Shown here: positions 8,129-17,043 of the stretch, one piece after another
How positions within the stretch are numbered: the first letter of the stretch is position 1
Layout of the letters: each line of letters starts with the position of its first letter
Origin: Psychrobacter immobilis
Lineage (GTDB): Bacteria > Pseudomonadota > Gammaproteobacteria > Pseudomonadales > Moraxellaceae
Reading direction: 5' to 3'
DNA: 64,000 nucleotides
Assembly: GCF_904846235.1 (NCBI RefSeq)
Contig: NZ_CAJGZN010000014.1
Location: 35,550 to 99,549, forward strand
Notes under the pieces: generated by a model
Databases searched by the model: none
What the model saw: the letters and a program-made list of their open reading frames with translations, nothing else
What the model was told of the DNA's origin: nothing
Program-made: the position numbers and the translations under genes

Positions 8129-9061
8129 CTAATAATTGGCTTTAATTTGTGTTTCTATGAAATCAGCGGCAACAGTATTGTACTGATCACAATTGACCAC
8201 ATCGACCGTAAAGTCCGTATCAGTATCTTCTGTAACACCTTTTTGATAGTAGTAAGAGTCATAGACTAAACCATTGTACTCAACAGCAGCTACAATATCG
8301 CCATCTTCAGAAGTATATCTAGCAGCTGAGAGTTCGTTATTGCGACCAACTTTTTCTTCAACGAGGTTTTTGACCACGTTGTATTGTTTTTGGTCAGCGA
8401 TCCATTCACTGATAGTGATGTCGTTTCTAGAAGCTAGCTCGTAAAAAGAATAATAGGACTGAGATGGTGTCTCCTGAAAAATATAGCATTGAGAGCCAGT
8501 AGGAAAGGCGATATTATCTGGGAAGTAGTCATAGTCTAAGACAGTATTAATCCCCGTATCAGCATTACGAGCTAACTTCTTAATGCCGCTAAGATCTAAA
8601 GTTTCGATATCGTAAATGCTTTCAATGGCTGCGTTATCGGTCTGAATTTTTAACTCAAAGCTATCACTATCAGTAAATTTGAGCTTATAGAATCGACTGT
8701 CAAACTCATCACTTACTTTTACAAATACTTTATTGCCAACATAGTAGTCTAAATTATCTTCCTCATCACCTCTACTAACTTGATAAGCAGTAGGTGAGCT
8801 TCCTACGACAGTAGAAATTGTCTGCAAAAAATTATTGCTATCGAATCGATAGGCAAGCTTTCCCCATCCTGTCTTATATTCTCCGTCAATTACATCACTG
8901 AACGGGTCAAATGCTACGTAGCTCAGCTTATTGTCGATGATAGGGCCAGTACTATCACCGCTACCTACTACATATTCACCATTATCATCATTGCCGCCGC
9001 ACCCTGTCAGCATTAAGGCGCTTGTCAATAAGATACTGGCATACAATTTATTTATTTTCAT
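8129..9061 (-). CDS. Predicted lipoprotein of unknown function
   Basis: This is a 310-residue protein with a lipoprotein signal peptide: charged MKINK start, hydrophobic stretch, then the lipobox LTGC with Cys21 followed by a Gly/Asn/Asp-rich linker. It should therefore be anchored in the inner or outer membrane facing the periplasm. The mature part is rich in Asp, Tyr and Ser with many short beta-like segments; I recognise no domain. It stands alone on the minus strand between the recombinase trio and the type I RM locus. AT content is like that of the trio, and the convergent terminator at 8015-8046 serves its 3' end. It may be island cargo or an ordinary lineage-specific lipoprotein. Confidence 0.75.
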   Translation of the reverse strand: MKINKLYASILLTSALMLTGCGGNDDNGEYVVGSGDSTGPIIDNKLSYVAFDPFSDVIDGEYKTGWGKLAYRFDSNNFLQTISTVVGSSPTAYQVSRGDEEDNLDYYVGNKVFVKVSDEFDSRFYKLKFTDSDSFELKIQTDNAAIESIYDIETLDLSGIKKLARNADTGINTVLDYDYFPDNIAFPTGSQCYIFQETPSQSYYSFYELASRNDITISEWIADQKQYNVVKNLVEEKVGRNNELSAARYTSEDGDIVAAVEYNGLVYDSYYYQKGVTEDTDTDFTVDVVNCDQYNTVAADFIETQIKANY

Positions 9062-9343
9062 ATTGTTACCTATCGTTAGCTTTCCGTAAGAAAGTAATCA
9101 TAGTTAAAGGTACATCAAATTGCAAAACAAAGTTTTAGTTTTAACATTGTCGCTACAATTACTATGTATCTTATAAAGTAAGAATGTTTAAATCATTAGA
9201 AAATTTCCAACTCACAAGTAGCAGTGTCTTGAGTCTTATCCTAAACAGTAATGTGCGCTATACTCCCAAGCAAAACCAGTTCATCAAACTATAAAGACTC
9301 ACCATAACAACCAGCAATTTTCCAGCGCGTTAAGGAATAACCA

Positions 9344-10879
9344 ATGCCTGCCAGTACCACTAATAATATTACCCAAATCAATCAAGACGACATTAATAAA
9401 GCCGTATGGAACGCCTGTGACACCTTCCGTGGCGTCATCAGCGCTGATACCTATAAAGACTTTATTTTGACCATGCTGTTTCTCAAGTATCTATCCGACG
9501 TTTACCGCGATGAGTACAACAAGCTGGTCGAGCAGTTTGGCGACAACCCAGAGCTGATCCATGCCATGATGTCCAAGCAGCGCTTTGTCTTGCCTGAAGG
9601 CGCAAGCTTTTGGGACTTGTATGAGCAGCGTCATCAGCCGGGCAACGGTCAACGTATTGACGAGGCGCTACATGCCATTGAAGAAGCCAACGGTACTAAG
9701 CTCAAAAACGTCTTCCAAGATATCAGTTTTAACACTGATAAACTGGGTCAAGAAAAGCAAAAGAACGAGCTACTACGCCACTTATTAGAAGACTTTGGCA
9801 AAGACATCCTTAATCTAAGCGTTGAGCGTGTCGGTAGCCTCGATGTGATTGGTAATGCTTATGAGTTTTTAATCAAGCATTTTGCTGCGAGTAGTGGCGC
9901 GACAGCTGGCGAGTTCTATACGCCGCCTGAAGTGTCTAATTTGCTAGCGACTATCCTTGAGCCTGTCGAAGGTGATGAAATCTGTGATCCAGCCTGTGGT
10001 TCAGGGTCGCTACTCATTAAGTGCGGGGCAATGGTACGCAAAAACTCAAACTCTAAGAAGTATGCGCTATACGGTCAAGAAGCCATTGGCTCGACATGGG
10101 CACTGGCGAAGATGAATATGTTCCTACACGGTGAGGACAACCACCGTATCGAGTGGGGCGACACCATCCGCAATCCGCTGCTACTCGACAAGGACGGCAA
10201 GCACTTATTACAGTTCGATGTGGTGACCGCCAATCCGCCGTTTTCACTGGATAAATGGGGACATGAAGATGCCAGCAGCGATCCCTATGGTCGCTTCCAT
10301 CGCGGTGTACCGCCCAAGACCAAGGGCGATTATGCCTTTATCAGTCATATGATCGAAACACTTAAGCCAACTACTGGTCGTATGGGTGTGGTCGTACCGC
10401 ATGGCGTGCTGTTCCGTGCGTCTAGCGAAGGCAAAATCCGTCAGCAGCTCATCGAAGAAAACCTACTCGATACGGTGATTGGCTTACCCGAAAAGCTGTT
10501 CTTTGGGACGGGTATTCCAGCCGCTATTTTGCTGTTTAAAAAGAATAAAACGGATGACACAGTCCTGTTTATCGATGCCAGCAATGAGTTCAAATCCGGT
10601 AAAAATCAAAACCAGCTCACTGATAGCAATATTGCTAAAGTCATCGAAACCTATAAAGCGCGGGAGAGCGTTGATAAATACGCGTATCTAGCGAGCTTTG
10701 ATGAAATTAAAGAAAACGACTTTAACCTTAACATTCCACGTTATGTCGATACCTTTGAGGAAGAGGCGGAGATTGATCTGGTCGCGGTGCGTACTGAGCG
10801 TCTTGAGTTAAAGGCTGAACTCGATGCGCTAGAAGCAGAAATGGCAGGGTTTTTAAAGGAGTTGGGTTATGATGCCTAA
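9344..10879 (+). CDS. hsdM: Type I restriction-modification methyltransferase subunit HsdM
   Basis: This is the 511-residue N6-adenine methyltransferase subunit of a type I RM enzyme; with HsdS it methylates the recognition site and with HsdR it forms the restriction complex. The helical HsdM N-terminal domain (about residues 10-145) is followed by the SAM-binding motif DPACGSGSLL at D215 and the catalytic NPPF at N297-F300. A coiled-coil-like Glu/Leu-rich C-terminus is present. AAGGA about 8 bases upstream supports the ATG at 9344. The last 11 bases overlap hsdS. It is the first gene of the hsdM-hsdS-Pycsar transcription unit and is clearly richer in GC than the two inserted Pycsar genes. 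Confidence 0.97.
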   Translation: MPASTTNNITQINQDDINKAVWNACDTFRGVISADTYKDFILTMLFLKYLSDVYRDEYNKLVEQFGDNPELIHAMMSKQRFVLPEGASFWDLYEQRHQPGNGQRIDEALHAIEEANGTKLKNVFQDISFNTDKLGQEKQKNELLRHLLEDFGKDILNLSVERVGSLDVIGNAYEFLIKHFAASSGATAGEFYTPPEVSNLLATILEPVEGDEICDPACGSGSLLIKCGAMVRKNSNSKKYALYGQEAIGSTWALAKMNMFLHGEDNHRIEWGDTIRNPLLLDKDGKHLLQFDVVTANPPFSLDKWGHEDASSDPYGRFHRGVPPKTKGDYAFISHMIETLKPTTGRMGVVVPHGVLFRASSEGKIRQQLIEENLLDTVIGLPEKLFFGTGIPAAILLFKKNKTDDTVLFIDASNEFKSGKNQNQLTDSNIAKVIETYKARESVDKYAYLASFDEIKENDFNLNIPRYVDTFEEEAEIDLVAVRTERLELKAELDALEAEMAGFLKELGYDA

Positions 10880-12074
10880 TGGTTGGGAGTCAGGCGTTAT
10901 AGAGGACATAGCACAAGTTTCTTCGGGTGGTACTCCTAGCAGAAAAAAAGATTCTTACTGGGTTAATGGCACTATTCCTTGGGTAACTACTGCTGAAGTC
11001 AAGTTCAATGTGATTACTGATACTGAGCAAAAAATTACTGAAGAAGGTCTTCAAAAATCATCAGCAAAATTATATCCGAAAGATACTATTTTAATGGCTA
11101 TGTATGGTCAAGGAAAAACTCGTGGTCAAGTAGCCAAGCTTGGGATTGAAGCTTCTACAAATCAAGCATGTGCTGCGTTACAGTTGAATGCAGGATTTAA
11201 CGTAGATTATTATTATCAATATTTGACTAGCCAATATGAAAATATCAGAGAGCTAGCCAATAGTGGTGGTCAGCAAAATCTAAGCGGCGGAATTGTTAAA
11301 GAAATTCAAGTTCCGATTCCACCACTCCCAGAACAACAAAAAATCGCCAAAATCCTATCGACTTGGGATAAAGCGATTAGCACGACTGAGCGTTTGATTG
11401 AGAATAGTATCCAGCAGAAAAAAGCGTTGATGCAGCAATTGCTGACGGGTAAAAAGCGTTTGCTTGACGAGTCAGGTCAGCGGTTTGAGGGTGAGTGGGA
11501 GGAAGTAATATTCGGAGAAGTCACTAAATTATCATCTAAAAAGTATAATCCATTAAAGGCTAATCAGTGTCTTCCTTGTATTGAGCTGGAGCATTTAGAT
11601 CAAAGCTCAGGTCGAATAATTGGAAGTGAAAATGCTAGCGAATTAGCAAGTATAAAAAACTATTTTGAAGCTGGAAGCGTACTGTTTGGCAAGCTGCGCC
11701 CATACCTAAGAAAGTATGCAAGACCAGATTTTGAAGGCGTTTGCTCGACTGAAATATGGGTGTTTAAAACTACATCTAAGTTGCTTGATGAGTATTTATT
11801 TCACTTCGTACAAACAGATAAGTTTGTATCTGAGGCAAATAAATCATCAGGATCAAAAATGCCTAGAGCAGATTGGGGCGTTGTATCTGAATTAGTAATT
11901 AAAATTCCAAGCCTGAAAGAACAACAAAAAACCGCCACCGTGTTGACCAATGCCGATAAAGAAATTGAGTTGCTTGAGCAGCAATTGGCTGATTTTCAGC
12001 AAGAGAAAAAGGCGCTGATGCAGGTTTTGTTGACTGGTAAGAAGCGGGTGGTGGTTGATGGGGCGGTTGCGTAA
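10869..12074 (+). CDS. hsdS: Type I restriction-modification specificity subunit HsdS
   Basis: This is a 401-residue DNA specificity subunit with the usual two target-recognition domains. TRD1 covers about residues 1-150, then a conserved spacer helix (PLPEQQKIAKIL through KKALMQQLLTGKKR). TRD2 covers about 210-350, then a second, parallel helix (LKEQQKTATVL through KKALMQVLLTGKKR). The near-identical two helices are the half-repeats that set spacing between the two parts of the recognition site. The start overlaps hsdM. The stop TAA at 12072-12074 shares one base with the ATG of the next gene, so the inserted effector is translationally coupled to hsdS. TRD sequences are more AT-rich, as expected for exchangeable domains. 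Confidence 0.96.
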   Translation: MMPNGWESGVIEDIAQVSSGGTPSRKKDSYWVNGTIPWVTTAEVKFNVITDTEQKITEEGLQKSSAKLYPKDTILMAMYGQGKTRGQVAKLGIEASTNQACAALQLNAGFNVDYYYQYLTSQYENIRELANSGGQQNLSGGIVKEIQVPIPPLPEQQKIAKILSTWDKAISTTERLIENSIQQKKALMQQLLTGKKRLLDESGQRFEGEWEEVIFGEVTKLSSKKYNPLKANQCLPCIELEHLDQSSGRIIGSENASELASIKNYFEAGSVLFGKLRPYLRKYARPDFEGVCSTEIWVFKTTSKLLDEYLFHFVQTDKFVSEANKSSGSKMPRADWGVVSELVIKIPSLKEQQKTATVLTNADKEIELLEQQLADFQQEKKALMQVLLTGKKRVVVDGAVA

Positions 12075-12607
12075 TGGAAGCTGACTCTCGCATAAGTAAC
12101 GAAGTACTAGAAAAAACTTTAGATAGAACGATAGGTTTTGTTGCCAATTGCGATAGTAAAGTATCTTATTTACTCTCTTTTGTTGGAGTTATCATCACGA
12201 TCTTACTTACATTCAAGCCCCCAAACCTAATTTTTATTAGTTTAGTACTAGAAAGTAACGAATCATATTGGTTTTTTGGAATTAGTATATTTGGCCTTAC
12301 TCTCTCGCTATTTTATTTTTTAAAAGGTGTGTATCACCTATCACAAGCATTAACAGCGCGAACCAAAATTCATTCTGAAAATAGCAACTCTATGATTTTT
12401 TTTGGTGCAATATCATCTCAACAAGGTAGTAATGAATACCTACAAAATATCGAAAAGAACGAGTATAGCTATAGAGAAGATTTAGCCTGTCAAATTTATG
12501 TCAATTCAAAAATATGCACAGAAAAATTCGAAAGGTACAACAAAGGTTTTAAGCTCATTCTGTTCAGCTTACCAGTGCTCATAGTCTCATGGTCTTATTT
12601 ATTTTAA
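12074..12607 (+). CDS. Pycsar-type transmembrane effector (PycTM-like)
   Basis: This is a 177-residue membrane protein. A soluble N-terminal helix (1-28) leads into hydrophobic segments at about 31-47 and 66-86, a soluble stretch with the family-like IFFGAISS...YL element (108-123) and a last hydrophobic helix at 159-176. This layout and motif fit the membrane effectors of Pycsar anti-phage systems and the related SLATT group. On binding a cyclic pyrimidine nucleotide such proteins are known to impair the membrane and stop phage growth. The neighbouring cyclase gene makes the assignment strong. Its ATG overlaps the hsdS stop (TAATG). Base composition is much more AT-rich than hsdM, which suggests the pair was inserted into an existing RM locus. 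Confidence 0.8.
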   Translation: MEADSRISNEVLEKTLDRTIGFVANCDSKVSYLLSFVGVIITILLTFKPPNLIFISLVLESNESYWFFGISIFGLTLSLFYFLKGVYHLSQALTARTKIHSENSNSMIFFGAISSQQGSNEYLQNIEKNEYSYREDLACQIYVNSKICTEKFERYNKGFKLILFSLPVLIVSWSYLF

Positions 12608-12610
12608 ATT

Positions 12611-12624
12611 AGGAGAGAATATTG
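12611..12624 (+). promoter_or_regulatory. Shine-Dalgarno deciding a TTG start
   Basis: AGGAGAG at 12611-12617 precedes TTG at 12622. No in-frame ATG exists near the beginning of the conserved region, so the cyclase almost certainly starts with TTG. The strong ribosome site with a poor start codon may hold the cyclase at a low level. Confidence 0.7.
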
Positions 12625-13371
12625 TCTATATATGATTACAAGCAAGGAAAGAATAGAATTGAAACAATTCTTGATAACTATATGGAAATAGAAGAAAAGG
12701 ATAGACTTCCCAGTGATGATAATTTTACTTTTGAGAACGGTTATAATTCTTGGGTTACAGCAATATTTGTTGATATAAGGGACTCAACTACTTTATTTTC
12801 TAAGAAGAATGAAGATACAGCTAAATTAGTTAGAGCATTTACCTCAGAAGTTATCGAAATCCTCAGGAAGGATGGTAACGTCCGTGAGATAGGTATCCGT
12901 GGAGATTGTGTCTACGCTATCTATACTACGCCTACTCAAGCCGAAATTTTAGAATGTGCAAATAATACTTTTTATGTGAATACGTTTATCAACATGTTTA
13001 ATCGACTACTTAGTAAGAGAGGAATGGATAAAATTGACGTTGGAATTGGTATGGCTACTGATAAGGAATTGGTGGTGAAAGCTGGTAGGAAAGGTGTCAA
13101 TATCAATAGCAAAGTATGGATAGGTAGAGCAGTGACGATGGCATCAAACCTATCTTCCTACGGAGATAAGGATGGCTATTCACGTATAATATATTCTAAA
13201 ACTTCTTATGATAATTTTATAGATGAACTTGAAAAGAATAATCCAAATAACAACTTAAGAGGTTTTTTCAAATACATCAACAACTCTAAAACTTGGTACT
13301 TAGATGCGTATCATGCTGATATTATTAAAATTGAATTTAATACATGGGTTGAGAACGATTTTAGAGAGTAA
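12622..13371 (+). CDS. pycC: Pycsar-type class III nucleotide (pyrimidine) cyclase, PycC-like
   Basis: This 249-residue protein has a class III cyclase core. Metal-binding aspartates are D51 in AIFVDIRDST and D95 in IRGDCVYAIY; the third conserved region is VWIGRAVTMASNLSS (166-180). Canonical adenylyl cyclases have Asn-x3-Arg in this last motif; here the corresponding residues are T172 and N176, so it is not an ordinary adenylate cyclase. There is no membrane or sensor domain, only short N- and C-terminal extensions. In known Pycsar systems such cyclases make cCMP or cUMP upon phage infection and activate an adjacent effector, which is exactly the gene upstream. Which nucleotide is made cannot be read from the sequence. 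The gene is AT-rich and ends 344 bases before hsdR. Confidence 0.82.
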   Translation: MSIYDYKQGKNRIETILDNYMEIEEKDRLPSDDNFTFENGYNSWVTAIFVDIRDSTTLFSKKNEDTAKLVRAFTSEVIEILRKDGNVREIGIRGDCVYAIYTTPTQAEILECANNTFYVNTFINMFNRLLSKRGMDKIDVGIGMATDKELVVKAGRKGVNINSKVWIGRAVTMASNLSSYGDKDGYSRIIYSKTSYDNFIDELEKNNPNNNLRGFFKYINNSKTWYLDAYHADIIKIEFNTWVENDFRE

Positions 13372-13592
13372 GCAGTGTAGGGTTGGTTCTTCTCACCTAC
13401 AACAACTATATCTGCCCTTTCCGAGGGACGAGGCGCGAATGCAGTCTTAAAGAACACCGTCCCATGACTCGCATATTTCCCCACTTTTAAAGCATTCAGA
13501 TATCGAGGCTAATCTTTTTGAGCTTTTACTTTTTATTTCTTGTCAAAGCAAATTGTCACCATAACAAATATCAACTAATCTATACCCAACAT
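13372..13592. other. Spacer between Pycsar pair and hsdR, no gene seen
   Basis: No plausible coding frame or Shine-Dalgarno is visible. The composition shifts from the AT-rich Pycsar genes to higher GC around 13430-13480, which may be the joint of the insertion. Confidence 0.4.
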
Positions 13593-13643
13593 AACCGCCA
13601 CGCTTAGTGCCCTTTGGGTAACGCGCAACCTTGGCGGTTTTTC
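13593..13643 (+). terminator. Hairpin with T-run before hsdR
   Basis: AACCGCCA (13593-13600) and TGGCGGTT (13632-13639) form an 8-bp stem around a ~31-base loop and are followed by TTTTCTTT. It could end the hsdM-hsdS-Pycsar transcript, leaving hsdR to its own promoter. The long loop lowers certainty. Confidence 0.5.
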
Positions 13644-13715
13644 TTTGCCTTTTTTATGACGGTATCAGCTACAATAAATATAACCAAACAAACGCTATGT
13701 CTAAAGTGGGCAGAT

Positions 13716-16700
13716 ATGACCAACCCCAGCATCAACTTCGCAGAAGAGTTCAGCTCAAAGATTCCTGCCCTAACCTTGCTGACAACATTAGGCTATGAGT
13801 TCATACCACCCAGTCAATGCAGTGCCATGCGCTCAAAAGTGGTTTCAAATAAGGCCACTGACCAAGTCGTATTACTGCCCATCATGCGTGCATTTTTAGC
13901 CAAGCAAACTTTTACATTTGAAGGTCAGGCGCATCATTTGTCAGACAGTGCCATTGATAAAATCATGCACGAGCTAAATCCAGCCATGAACTTAGGCTTA
14001 CAGGCAGCAAACGAAGCACTATATAACGCTATGCTTTATGGCGTGACCGTGACTGAGTTTATCGATGGTAAGAAAACCTCGCAGACTATCGCTCTGATAG
14101 ATTGGAATAATATTGGTAATAATAGCTTTCACGTTACTGAAGAGCTGGTGGTACTCAATAGCGAGGGCACGAGTAGCCGTAGACCTGATATCGTCTGCTT
14201 TGTGAATGGTCTACCGCTGGCAGTGATCGAAGCCAAACGCCCTGACTCGAGTAGAGAGTGGCAATCGACCAATGCTCAAGCGGTGTCCCAGCATATCCGA
14301 AATCAAAAGCAAAAAGAAATACCGCATCTATTTGCCTATAGCCAGTTATTACTAGCGGTCAATGGTAATGACGGTCTGTATGCCACCTGCGGTACGCCTG
14401 AGAAGTTTTGGGCAAAATGGGTTGAAGAAGAAATCTCTGAACCTGAGTTTCATCGTTTAAAGAACCAAGCGCTCAGTCCTAAGCAAATTGAGAATTTGTT
14501 TGGTGATCGTCCTACTTCTATCAAAGAGGAATATCAGTCATTAGTTAATGGCGGTGATTTAGTCGTTACCGACCAAGACCGCTTAATCATCAGTCTTTTG
14601 CAGCCACAGCGTCTGCTTGAAATGACGCGCCTGTTTACCTTGTTTGATAAAAAAGCTGGCAAAATTGTTGCCCGTTATCAGCAAGTCTTTGGTATCAAAG
14701 CCTTGATTGAACGTATCAGTACCTTTGATGAAAAGGGCAGTCGTGAAGGCGGTGTCATTTGGCATACCACAGGTAGTGGTAAATCTTTCACCATGGTGTT
14801 CTTTTCCAAAGCACTTATTTGGTTAGAGGAGCTTGCGAAGTGCCGCGTCATTATCGTCACCGATCGTGTCGATCTAGAAACTCAGCTTAGTAAAACCTTT
14901 GCTTCTGGTGGTGTGCTTAGTGATCGAGATAAATCCGATGCCATGGCAACTTCTGGTCGCCGTCTAGCGCAGCAAATCGGGCACGGTAACGAGCGCGTTA
15001 TCTTCTCTATTATTAATAAGTTTGGCTCGGCCGTTAAATATGATGAATGTTATAACGACAGCCCAAACATCATCGTCATGGTCGATGAAGGTCACCGTAG
15101 CCAAAACGGTGAGAATAACATCCGCATGGCACAAGCCCTGCCAAACGCCGCTTTTATTGCATTTACAGGTACGCCATTACTGAAAGATGATAAGACCGAA
15201 AACAAATTCGGTAGCATCATTCACTCTTATACCATGCAGCAAGCAGTTAAAGACAAAACCGTCACGCCACTATTATACGAAGAGCGTATCCCTGAATTGA
15301 ATACCAATGACCAAGCCATCGATGCTTGGTTTGACCGTATTACTCAAAAGCTTACCGATGATCAAAAGACTGATCTCAAGCGTAAGTTCTCACAAAAAGG
15401 TCAAATCTATCAGGTTGAAGGTCGTATTGAGCTGATCGCTCATGACATCTCTGATCACTTCCAAAACTTTAAACAGCAGCACCTTAAAGGTCAACTGGCC
15501 TGTGACTCTAAAGCCTCAGCTATCCGCTATAAGATGGCCTTAGACAAGATTGGCAAAGTGACCTCAGTGGTTGCCATGTCGCCACCTGATACCCGTGAGG
15601 GGCATGACACTGTTGATGGTGAATCAAAAGACATCGTACAAAACTGGTGGCAAGCCAATGTCGCCAAAGAGTATGGCGGTGATGAAAAAGCTTACACCAA
15701 AGCTATCATAGAAGCCTTTAGTCAGGACGATGGTCCTGACATTATGATCGTTGTTGATAAGCTACTAACGGGCTTTGATGAGCCAAAAAACACCGTACTG
15801 TATATTGATAAGCCTTTAAAACAGCATAACCTGATTCAGGCGATTGCACGGGTAAACCGCTTGCATGAGAAGAAACGCTTTGGTTATCTGATTGATTATC
15901 GTGGCATCTTAAAAGAGCTGGATATCACCATTGAGAAATATCAAGACTTAGCAGAACGTACGCAAGGTGGCTTTGATATCGAAGATCTTAAGGGTCTGTA
16001 TAACGCGATGGATACCGAGTATAAGCAGCTACCCAGACTGCATAGTGAGCTGTGGGCGATATTCTCATCAGTGAAGAACAAACAGGATGGTCAAGCGTTA
16101 AGACAAGTACTTGCACCAAAAATGCAGGAAATAGAAGGTAGGGTAGTCGATACCAAGCTCAAAGAACGTGATGACTTTTATGCAGCTTTGACTACGTTTT
16201 CTAATGCTATGAAAATTGCGTTGCAATCAGCGTCTTTCTTTGAGGATAAGTCGTTTGATAGTAAACGTGATTGTTATAAACAGGATCTAAAAGCCTTTAT
16301 CAATCTACGTAAGCAAGTACGCGAAGATGCTGATGAAACCATTGATTACGATGAGTATGAAGCGGACATTCGTAGCTTACTTGATAAGCATATCGCAGGG
16401 CTTGAAGTTCGTGAGGCAAAAGGTGCTTACTTGGTTGGTAACTTAGGTAAGGATGTTAAACCTGAAGAATTAAGCGATGATGAAGCCCGTAACCAAACGG
16501 ATAAAATCACTGGTCGGGTGACCAAGATGATTGAGCAGGATTTGGCTGATGATCCTTATGCCCAAGAGTATTTTTCTAAATTGCTCAAACAAGCGATTGC
16601 TGATGCTAAGGCAATGTTTGATGCGCCAGTGAAGCAGTACATGATGTTTGCTGACTTTGAGCAAGCCGTCAAAGACCGCGATGTCGCTGATGTACCAAAT

Positions 16701-17015
16701 GCGTTTATCGATGATAGTGGTAAGTTAAACAAACATGCTCAGGCGTATTTTGGTTTGTTTAAGCACTTATTTGATATTGATTTCTTGGTAGATAAAGAGT
16801 TAGATAACGACAAGCTAGTCGCTTACGCCTTTGAGGTTGATAAGATCGTTAAGACAGCAGTGGCTGAGTATTCTATCAATCCAGCAGAGATTGAAAATGC
16901 TATTAGTGTCAAATTGCTGCCGATGTTATTTATGGATTTGGGTATCGATAAAGCGCAACAACTTATCGAAGAAGTGCTAAAGATTACCCGTCTTGGGCTT
17001 TCAAGAGACAAGTAG
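13716..17015 (+). CDS. hsdR: Type I restriction endonuclease subunit HsdR
   Basis: This is the 1099-residue motor and nuclease subunit of the type I enzyme. The N-terminal PD-(D/E)xK nuclease is visible as PDIVCFV (D158) and AVIEAK (E172, K174). The SF2 translocase follows, with Walker A TTGSGKS (K356), VDEGH (D457) and FTGTP, then a second RecA-like lobe (LLTGFDEP, QAIARVNR) and a helical C-terminus. I start at the ATG at 13716 (MTNPSINFAEEF), where similarity to HsdR begins; the frame is open back to a TTG at 13614 but that extension has no family counterpart. It is separated from hsdS by the Pycsar pair, the same slot that the anticodon nuclease prrC occupies in some type I loci. Confidence 0.95.
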   Translation: MTNPSINFAEEFSSKIPALTLLTTLGYEFIPPSQCSAMRSKVVSNKATDQVVLLPIMRAFLAKQTFTFEGQAHHLSDSAIDKIMHELNPAMNLGLQAANEALYNAMLYGVTVTEFIDGKKTSQTIALIDWNNIGNNSFHVTEELVVLNSEGTSSRRPDIVCFVNGLPLAVIEAKRPDSSREWQSTNAQAVSQHIRNQKQKEIPHLFAYSQLLLAVNGNDGLYATCGTPEKFWAKWVEEEISEPEFHRLKNQALSPKQIENLFGDRPTSIKEEYQSLVNGGDLVVTDQDRLIISLLQPQRLLEMTRLFTLFDKKAGKIVARYQQVFGIKALIERISTFDEKGSREGGVIWHTTGSGKSFTMVFFSKALIWLEELAKCRVIIVTDRVDLETQLSKTFASGGVLSDRDKSDAMATSGRRLAQQIGHGNERVIFSIINKFGSAVKYDECYNDSPNIIVMVDEGHRSQNGENNIRMAQALPNAAFIAFTGTPLLKDDKTENKFGSIIHSYTMQQAVKDKTVTPLLYEERIPELNTNDQAIDAWFDRITQKLTDDQKTDLKRKFSQKGQIYQVEGRIELIAHDISDHFQNFKQQHLKGQLACDSKASAIRYKMALDKIGKVTSVVAMSPPDTREGHDTVDGESKDIVQNWWQANVAKEYGGDEKAYTKAIIEAFSQDDGPDIMIVVDKLLTGFDEPKNTVLYIDKPLKQHNLIQAIARVNRLHEKKRFGYLIDYRGILKELDITIEKYQDLAERTQGGFDIEDLKGLYNAMDTEYKQLPRLHSELWAIFSSVKNKQDGQALRQVLAPKMQEIEGRVVDTKLKERDDFYAALTTFSNAMKIALQSASFFEDKSFDSKRDCYKQDLKAFINLRKQVREDADETIDYDEYEADIRSLLDKHIAGLEVREAKGAYLVGNLGKDVKPEELSDDEARNQTDKITGRVTKMIEQDLADDPYAQEYFSKLLKQAIADAKAMFDAPVKQYMMFADFEQAVKDRDVADVPNAFIDDSGKLNKHAQAYFGLFKHLFDIDFLVDKELDNDKLVAYAFEVDKIVKTAVAEYSINPAEIENAISVKLLPMLFMDLGIDKAQQLIEEVLKITRLGLSRDK

Positions 17016-17043
17016 GCTAAGAGCAGTAAGAGGGTAGTAGGTA

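Noticed and set aside
8069..8269. 66-residue plus-strand frame
   Set aside because: It is mostly antisense to the lipoprotein gene, with hydrophobic low-complexity sequence and no ribosome site.
13614..13715. N-terminal extension of HsdR from a TTG
   Set aside because: It overlaps the hairpin before hsdR, has no Shine-Dalgarno and no family similarity; the ATG at 13716 fits HsdR N-termini.
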